This document shows positions 38,901-47,900 of a DNA stretch of 64,000 bases, piece by piece. A program made the position numbers and the translations under genes. Origin of the DNA: Branchiostoma floridae (Eukaryota > Chordata > Leptocardii > Amphioxiformes > Branchiostomatidae). Under the pieces are notes generated by a model. That model saw only the letters and a program-made list of their open reading frames with translations, had not been told where the DNA came from and ran no database searches. The stretch lies in the NCBI RefSeq assembly GCF_000003815.2, contig NC_049979.1, positions 11,821,381 through 11,885,380 on the forward strand, in the 5' to 3' direction. Positions within the stretch are counted from its first letter, which is position 1. Each line of letters opens with the position of its first letter.

Positions 38901-41900
38901 TATCACCCCCACAGGAAGACATGGAGGGTAAACATGACCCAGTATGGCAGACACAGTCCACCCATTCTGCAATGAGTGGCCCTACTAGACTTGGCAACAA
39001 AGATACAGCAATGATTAAATCGACAAATGTTCTACCATCCCACAAACTTCAAATTTGGTCCCTTTGCATAGTAGTAAAAGCAATCAACAAGGACAATTTC
39101 CTTTTTTTTTACTTCTACAAATGTCTATATTATATATCAAGTACACCTGGATCAGAATGAATGCTTTATGATAATTCCGATCTGAGTTGAAAGGTACATG
39201 GCAAACCACAGGCTGACGTTTGGCTGAAATGCATACTTTTCATGTATAATATTAACAGTACAATTAACTGTTGACTTCTGAGACAATTTACTAAATATTT
39301 AAGTGATAACAATTTAACCATCTTAACACTTTGCTATTAACATATGAATTTCTGAGGGAGCCTTGTAGTAGGAAATACAGTCCATGCACAACACAACACA
39401 CGTCAAATCAGCTGGACAGGAAAATCTGAACAACAATCTTCAAAGAAAAGAGAAACGATACAGTCAAAACAGGACAATACTATGTTGTATACAAAAATGT
39501 CTAAACTTACTGATATCCCAGGTCAGAGTTACACATACAAGTAGCATGTAGACATGGTGCAAAAGTGAACAGGTTTGCTGGTCATAGATAATAGCTAGTG
39601 ACCATATGCCCAACTCACATATCTGCTGTCCCTCCGGTGGGTGTTACATGTATGAGGCTGTGTGCAGTGACCCTTGAGTTCTTATATAGAAAGCTCGGAC
39701 TGCCTGATGCAGGGCACCTTGTACTGTGACTAATGGATCCCCACTGCTGCCTGAGTCATGGCTAATCCCACACAGGACCCACTCATTAGCTAGGATGGGT
39801 GGTGTTGACTCAAGGATAACCACCTCATCCTACCTGCTGTTTACATCTGGGCATACAGTTTCATTTCCAAGCAGAAGTTGGAGCAGCCTAGAGTACAGTC
39901 TTGTTAGCTTCAGTTCACTTCAAACACAGGACTGGACTTGTGCTCCTCCTCATACACATGGCACTCTGACTCTGAGGTACCCTTAAGGAAGGATCAATGA
40001 ATCCTCCCATGACAGTGTTCTATCTGTAGACTCCATTTTTACTTTAAAATCCTCTCAGAAATACAACAAATGCCATTTCAGGGGGTTGAATTTTTTTTGG
40101 GTTGATTTGGCTAATGTTGGGGTGGAAGATATTAGCTTCCTGACTGCCTCAAATCTATGACAGTCACTCACCACATGTTGTCAATGAGGTCTGGCAGACA
40201 GAAAATGTTAGACTCTTCCACTGTCCCAACATCTGCTTGAAAATCAAACCACCCTTTCAGCTTGCTGTTTACATAATGATGTGTCTACAAGCACAACCAT
40301 TAACTCCACTGAGACGCTGAAAACAGTCTTCCACCCCAACCTCTGCTTGGACATTAGCATGTGTTGCTCGAAGACAGCCAACTGTCATCACCAGTGGTAT
40401 GGTTTATTATAATTAGTACATCCAGCCCTGTCATACTGACATGCTGTGAGCCTGGCCAGTGGAATTGCGGAAGGTGCTGAAATAGTTATGCACTACCAGT
40501 GGAGACTCTCCAAATACACAAACTGCTTTTGGAAATTCTCCAATTATTTTGTCAGACATCTCATCATATAGACTCATGTACAGGTAATAGTTCCTCTCAT
40601 GTACAGATTATAGCGCAGGCTACAAGTTCCTGTTAATCAGTTTTTGATTCTTGGCTTGATTTTCGCCTTGACAGTTGCAACTACCATTCTCCTGAAAGTC
40701 CCATTGGAGACTAGGAAGCTGGAATCTGCGACAATTGTGGAATGTTGCCAACCCCTCCCTCACACATAGCTGGTACTTGTATACATTTATCACATAAAAT
40801 GGAAAGAATAGATTAAATGACCTTAGTAGTTTGTGCCTAAACCCAAATCCTACATAGAACAACATTGTGTCTGACATTAATTGATATTTGTCCCAGAAAA
40901 ACTGTGAAAAGGCACTAAGAACCAACCCCGTCTAGTAGTGGGGTGCAATATGACAAAGACCTGACAGATTTTGGTAAACGCAAGGCATCCGTAAACAAAC
41001 ACTACCCCATCATTTTGGCCACTGTTTACATCAAAGCCGCTCACATGCTGTATGCACAGGTCCAGTTTTGGTGTAACAACGAGGAGCAAAACATGCTGGC
41101 ACAACTTGCCAAAAGGGAAAACTATAACGTGTACAATATGTTCCCTAACTGTAATACAATTAATCGCCTTAAAAATGACAGGCACTTGTAAGAATGGATG
41201 ATTCCCATGAAGATTTACGATTTCTTTTATAACAGTAAAAGCCTTCCACCTCCATAAACAGGCAGATCCAGTATTATTAGCAACATCTGTGCCTGGTGGC
41301 CAGGACTGTACTGTACACAAGCAGACCAGATAAGTAGACAAGGGGGTGGTAAAACAAGATAACAGGAAGATTTACCCTCTTCCTCCTCCTCTCCAGCGAC
41401 ATCAGTACCGCAAAACTGTCCCTAGCCTTGACCCAGGTGTTCCATGGTACCAGCCGCGCACCAGACTGTTATATATCAGGACAGAGGAGTTACAGTAGTG
41501 GCCAGGCTAGTGCTGGCCTGGTTGTGGTAGGAGGAACCTGATCAGTGCCTCATGGTTTGGCTTGGCCTGGAGGGGTGGTGGTGATGGATTACTGGCCTGT
41601 CTGCCCCACCAAACTGGCAACTGGCTCCTGTCAATCACTCTCCCAGCTCCCCACCCCACCAACAAACAGCCAATAAGAAAACAGGAACACAAACATGCGC
41701 ACCATTCGATTTGATGACGCAGTCTGCCTGGGGTTGGAGGTTGGGTTGATAAGGTGCCTTGAGAAATCTCAGCTGTTTGTGGCCACATTTTAAGAACCAT
41801 CTGGTATATTTACAGAGGAAAATCCACTTCTTTTTATCAGGCAACAAACAGGAGGTGACCCTGATATTGAGAGGGTTTATGAAAGTCATGCGAGATATAA

Positions 41901-44900
41901 ACTATACAAGACACAGAAAAACAAACTGTACAATGTATATGGCACTAGCTACAACCTTGCTGGTGAGGGTGAACTAGTGAAGGCACTATATTAAATAATT
42001 TGGATTTTCCTTTAAAAGTTGCAATATTCAGACCATATATTTTTACTTTTTATTTGTTCCTACACTTGTAAGTAACTCTTTCATTACGCTTTGCATTTAA
42101 ATATTTCAAAAGTTTGTCAAACACCAATATCCTTCCTGGCAGCTGTTACACATCAACATTATAATCACAGTGATGCACAATGTTTGCATATAAGCTTACA
42201 TCATCCCATCAGCCTTAATGGGTTCTATTAACCCTTAGGGCCATATACTTCCCTCAATTTCAACTAAATGTGCTCGCCATAACAAAACTGCATTTCATTT
42301 ATAATTTGCATAATGCATCACCACTAGTGCATTATTACTCTATTGTGTAGCACATTGTGTATGTCAGACTCAAAGCACTTTATTTTAGACCAATATCAAA
42401 TGCTCCTGTCATACAGCAAGGTAGTTAACTAGGGAGAAATGCTGAGGTTGATATTGTTCCCTGGATGTTTTGTAGTGGACACTAGCAGGATCCAACACAA
42501 TTTGCAAAAGAGAATGCAGCAAACTTTACATTTGTACATTGTACACCATCAATGATCAAAGAACTCTATAATTTGTACTGGAAACATGCATGTAAGATCC
42601 ACTTGTTCCATATAGAGTACCATAATGTAGCAGGTGTGACTCACCCATCAAGTGCTCTAAACAGCCCATCAATACAGATTTATGGTAATCAAAACAAATT
42701 TGCCCATTAACCAATCAACTCCATCCCAGGGCAGCTGCTGCATCCATGGAGTATGTGAACAAGTTTCTTGAACAAAGGCTGCCCTGAAGATATTCCACCC
42801 CTCTGTGATAGGGTCGGTATGTGTGGTAATGGTTTCATCTGTCTAAATGCACTTACTGTGAGTCTGTGAGTGACCCAGTAATTTGGGTGATATGATAGCT
42901 GAATCTCAATGGGGCTTTTAGGCTCTTTAATATCCACATTATAAACAGCCATGGGGTTTCTGATTACTCTGATGGGGAGATAGAATACCTGAATCATATT
43001 TACTGATAAGGCTGCCCAATTGTGCCTTTTAATAAGCAACCACCTTTGGCCCTTATTGATGACAGAACTGAAACCTACCCTTTCTACAGAATTTGAATCT
43101 GTATGCATGATCAGCACCAATGACTCACACACACAATCCGGTGCAATAACTAACAATATAGCCCTACATGTAATTACACACTATGCAGCTCGAATCACAA
43201 AACAAGGCAATACTCCATAACAGATATAACTAACGAATACCCCAGTTCCATCCCATGATATGAATCAAGAGCTGATGGCCCAGAAACATATCACCTATCA
43301 CAAATCTGCCATGTTCTGCACAGTATGCGGACCACTGGCTCTATGTTCTTGTACATTTGCTGTGAAATTTTCTGGACACCCTGGCAGCTAAGGCCTGTGT
43401 TGTTCGACCTTGGGGCTGGAGACCAGTTTGCTCATTAGTGCTGGATCAAGGCTGCAGGAATACCAGTGTCGAAGAGGCTGATGCAGTTCATTAGTAACCG
43501 CTATTTAGAGCTACTTATGTGCAGAACCTGCTATTTCCGTTTGGCACCAATGTTCTCTCACTATTGACTGTGAACGGAAGATTATTTCTAGTAGAGTGAA
43601 GCAAGACAAGAAGCCCATTTAGCTTCAGTCTTGCCTCTTGAACATGAACATCTATAGCCGGTGTGGCATGAGATATCCTTGTTACATCTCTAAGCAAAGA
43701 TAGAGTCGATGACGATAGTGTTTGTCCCCTTGTTTACAAGGTTCTCCCCACATACCTCGCTATTGAGCGTGAACTGAAGATAACATCTACTGGAAAGTAG
43801 TAAAACAAGAGTCCTGTTTAGTTTCTGTCTTTTGTGAACATTTATAGCATGAGTAACATGTGATCTGCTTGTCATATCTGACTTGATAGCATTTCCCTTT
43901 GTTTATATTAAGGATGCATACGGTAACTCTTGGCTCTACTATGTCATATGGATATGACTTTTCCAGTAGCTACATTAACTAATTACAATTATATAAAAAA
44001 TGAACTATCAATATGATTTTTCATTGACATGTTAAGATGCCTCACAATCAGATGTCCAGAAACTTCCATCTGCAGGGCCCAAACCGATCTCAATGGGGCA
44101 AAGAGCTGTCTTTCTACTTTCTATAAATAGTTAAGGACAAAAATGGGAACTACAGTAGACTACATACAGGAAGTCAGTAATGTAACAAATCCTGCTCTGT
44201 TTAGGTTTAAACAAATGTCAATGCTGCTGAATACAATGGGCTCCAGGGATATCCCTGACAATCCGTGAAGGTGGGGGTAAGTAGGGGTGTCCAGAGGTAA
44301 TTGGTATGGTTTGCTCATTAATCACACATAATTGACTTCACAATTACCTATCACCTGGACACATTTCGTTTTAAGAAAGCAGCTTAAAACCAAGATACAG
44401 ACAAAAGTCGCACCAAAATCTATCCAAACACTCGATATACCGCAAAGCCGATACCAGAAAGCCATATCAAGGCTCCTGACTTGTACCAAGTGGCAAACGA
44501 ACGACTGACCACATGTCAATAATCATGATACTACATATCCACACCCCTTACACCACCAAACTGCACTTGGGTCCTATGGTATACAACTTTGATCTAACTC
44601 AAAACAACTGCTGTGTTCAGATATTTTTGAAACAAACAAACTTGACAGCACAGCAAAGCCCTGGGACTGCCACAGTCATGACAGTAGAATGCTGTGATAA
44701 CGCAGACCTTTAATCTTAAGAGAAAAAGACATCACCAACCTGGCTCTCGGGACTGGACTCCTTTACTCCGTTCTTCTTCTTGGGCTGCCTGGATGTTCCT
44801 GCAGACAGAAGGAGGAAAAAAAGTGTAACGACAGCTGGCCGTTAGGCAAACATCAGAGTTACGCTCAACTTCCAACATGCAAAGCCCCTCTTTACAGTTT

Positions 44901-47900
44901 TACACCATCATAACACCACAAGGATGACATGTAATGGAGAGGTGTTTGAGTAACACCCTAGGGGTAACAGTATGTACAACACTGCCACCTGTAATCATAC
45001 CATGCTCATCTTGTCACCTGCAGATTATAGGCCGCTGGACTGATTACGAAAGGGACCACAGCACAAGTTTACATTACAGGGACAGAACTACACGTAGCCG
45101 GACTGTGCCTTGGTTTGAGCCAAATTGTTGAAAAGCCTTCACGTAGGCCATATCTGTTTTGCTAATCATCTTAAGAACTTGCCATGGGATCAAATCAACA
45201 GGGGGATGATGGTCATGTGCCTGTGTATGCAGGACTGGAAATATTATTTCTGTTCCCTGCACTATAAGAATAAAGAAAATCTTCAACCATACTGCAGTTT
45301 GTGAGTCACTTTTCTTGCTGATCTTATCCCTTTACAATTTTTGATGCTCAAAAGCAATTTTTCATGAAATTATGTTTTATCATAGGAAACAACAAGACCT
45401 GATCATCTGTATGCAATGCTGCTGCTTGGCTAAATTAGCTATTGTGCAGATTCCTATTATCAATAGATTGATCATCCATGGGAATCAACTGCTGTTGGTA
45501 GCTATAAATTATATATATAACTAGTACTTTTACATATATGCTGGAAATTTCTTAGCCTTCAAGCTTGCCAATTGGCTATACTTTTTGCTGCAAGCTGACA
45601 ATATTTTGTACAAACACTAGGTTGCAGGTGGTTATTTTGAGCCCTGATCTGAATGTTGACATTGACGTCAGGCAGGATGTTTTCTTACATGAAATGACCC
45701 TGCTGGTGTAACATTCTGCAAGGTCATTTGACAGTCTCAAATTTCTGTTCAGCATCAGAGTTGTAAATCAAAACACAATGCCATTGACAGTTCTATTATT
45801 TGATAGACATCATCCCAAATGGTAAATCCAAACAACAGAACTATAGTTTTTTCTTGCAAAGTCCAACTAGAAATCTTTTCTACAGATTAGGTATCTTAAC
45901 AATTTAAAGCCATCATGAATTCAAACAACAGAATGCAGAATGTATTCCTGCAACATTCAACGGATCTTTTACGAGGAAAAACAATTAAAAATGTTATCTA
46001 CCTGAAGCATGTCTAGTCTGACTTGAGTCAGTTCCTGGTAAAATAAAAGGATAGTCCACAAAAGTTATTCTAGTTGTCAGTACGTGATTCTAAGTTAACT
46101 TAGTTACATGGAATTTGATTCAATTTACAACATCCACCCTGTGATCTTCTCTCTGCAAAAGTTTTTTGTACTAACACTCTGTAATCTTAGCCTTTCCCTA
46201 CACATTACAGATTGCAGGTAAGCATTTCATGCTGATTGCTCGATGGAAACTTTTCTCCCCCAAAAAAGAACATCAGTCAGTACTCAGTAGGCAATCATAG
46301 AATGACTTTGCCTCTTACTGACAGGTAAGGAAAAAGAGCTCGACCTCATTTCTAACAGAAACAAGAAGCAGAGCACAAAGTAAATCTACCCAGACCTGGC
46401 GTTGATAGGAGAACACAGACCAGATATGGCAAATACGCTGTTTCCAGCCCATGGCGCCTGCACTATCTAACACCAGGTATGCCTCTAACCTGGCCAATAT
46501 CACTCACACTTCCTAACACTTTCTGTGGCTTAATCAGAAACCAGTAACCAAACACAGGATGATACAGCAGCATCTCTGACTACAGTCAAAACTGCCCAAG
46601 AAGACCACTCAGGGGACCGATAAAATCTGGTCTATGTGGACAGGTGGTCACTACAGACAGAAATCTCAATTCTTGTGTCAATAGGAAAATTATTTTAAGG
46701 GACCACAAAACATGGTCACATTGGCTAGAACAGTTATTTTCCATTTCATATCTGTGTAAGAAATAAACATTCTTTTTTTTGTTTGAATTGTCCTGTTTAA
46801 TGTCAACATGAGTAAAATTTTCAAATCAATGCCTAATATTCTACAATTGCAATTATCATATTGTTCATTTTACCATTGGATCTTAACCAGTATAAATCGC
46901 CTTTGATTTAGTGCCAGTGTTAAAGAGTTACTGCGAGATTCAGCCTTGAATTTTGTGCAAGTTTGTGTCTGTATGCATGTGAGACATGTGCCCGTCTCCA
47001 GGCTACCTGGAGAACCCAGGATGGAATGGCAGTGATGCCGACTGCAGTTGATACATGTGTACATGGGGAGGGACGCTTCCGCACAATAATCCGATTGCGG
47101 AATCTGGTGTGTGCCGTTACCCTGGTGCTCTCATTGGCCATGATCTTTGCAGAAAAATGTGCCCTCAAAGCAGAGCTCACTCACTGAAAAGCACTACTGG
47201 CATTTGATTACAGTGGCTCAAAATACAACCTGCATATACAGGTTAGCGGAGGTAAAGTTGGAGTCATGCAAGTGTTCCTCCTCTACCTGCACCTAACCTG
47301 CACTGACTCATGATGAAACCAGACTGCAACATGAGCAAAGTGACATTCATGCATGCATGTAACGGCCTTGTACATCTAACAGCATCATCCTTCAATACAG
47401 CAAAAAACAAGATTAAAAACTACATACTACAACTAGTACTAGGTAAATTTATAAAATACTGTTTATAGAGGGACTAAAATCGAAAGAAAATAAGCAGTGC
47501 AGGTAATTTTGAATGTCACCTTTACCAGTGCTGTAAATGTATCTCTGAACATGTAAAAAAACACTTTGTGCGGGCCTCTTACCTTGTTCTCCCCCGTTAG
47601 CAGTGGGCATGTTCCCTTCGTGTCGGAGGTAGAACTTCACCTCATCCCTGTGGATCCCCCACTGCTGCAGGATGTCAAACGGATGCTCATCATCACCCAC
47701 TGGTCGTTCTGAAAAAAACACACACAAGAATGAAGCATGATATAAAATTATAATACTCTATAGATGTAATATCATATAATATTTCAGCAAAATACCAATG
47801 TGATGTTTCAGCAATTGGATATCAATATATATGATGTTTTGATATATCATGACATAAAGCTTTCTGTCAACTGACAATAACGCTAGTTCCTTTATTCAGA

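Larger units (their letters stand above)
15540..44739 (-). other. PPP1R13B: ASPP 29-kb intron
   Basis: The largest intron of the gene. It holds the minisatellite at 15545, the modular repeat at 19030, MITEs at 20089 and 22025, a Harbinger-like element at 23126, a candidate alternative first exon (26824-27063), the nuclease/transposase element (27590-31991), an assembly gap and several diverged tandem repeats. In the stretches 15936-19029, 20249-22021, 24437-26823, 33115-35189, 36557-38573, 38758-43549 and 43889-44739 I recognised no gene or bounded element, apart from the half-site cluster near 17.5-17.95 kb. Confidence 0.8.

Noticed and set aside
40877-41341. 154-codon minus-strand frame
   Set aside because: No recognisable motif; the opposite strand is equally open. 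Treated as chance.
42707-43156. 149-codon minus-strand frame in the large intron
   Set aside because: No domain, no convincing splice signals and no exon-like composition; length is compatible with chance in 29 kb.
46963-47187. Plus-strand frame with a hydrophobic segment resembling a membrane protein
   Set aside because: An isolated short frame with no flanking splice sites in phase and no conserved motif.
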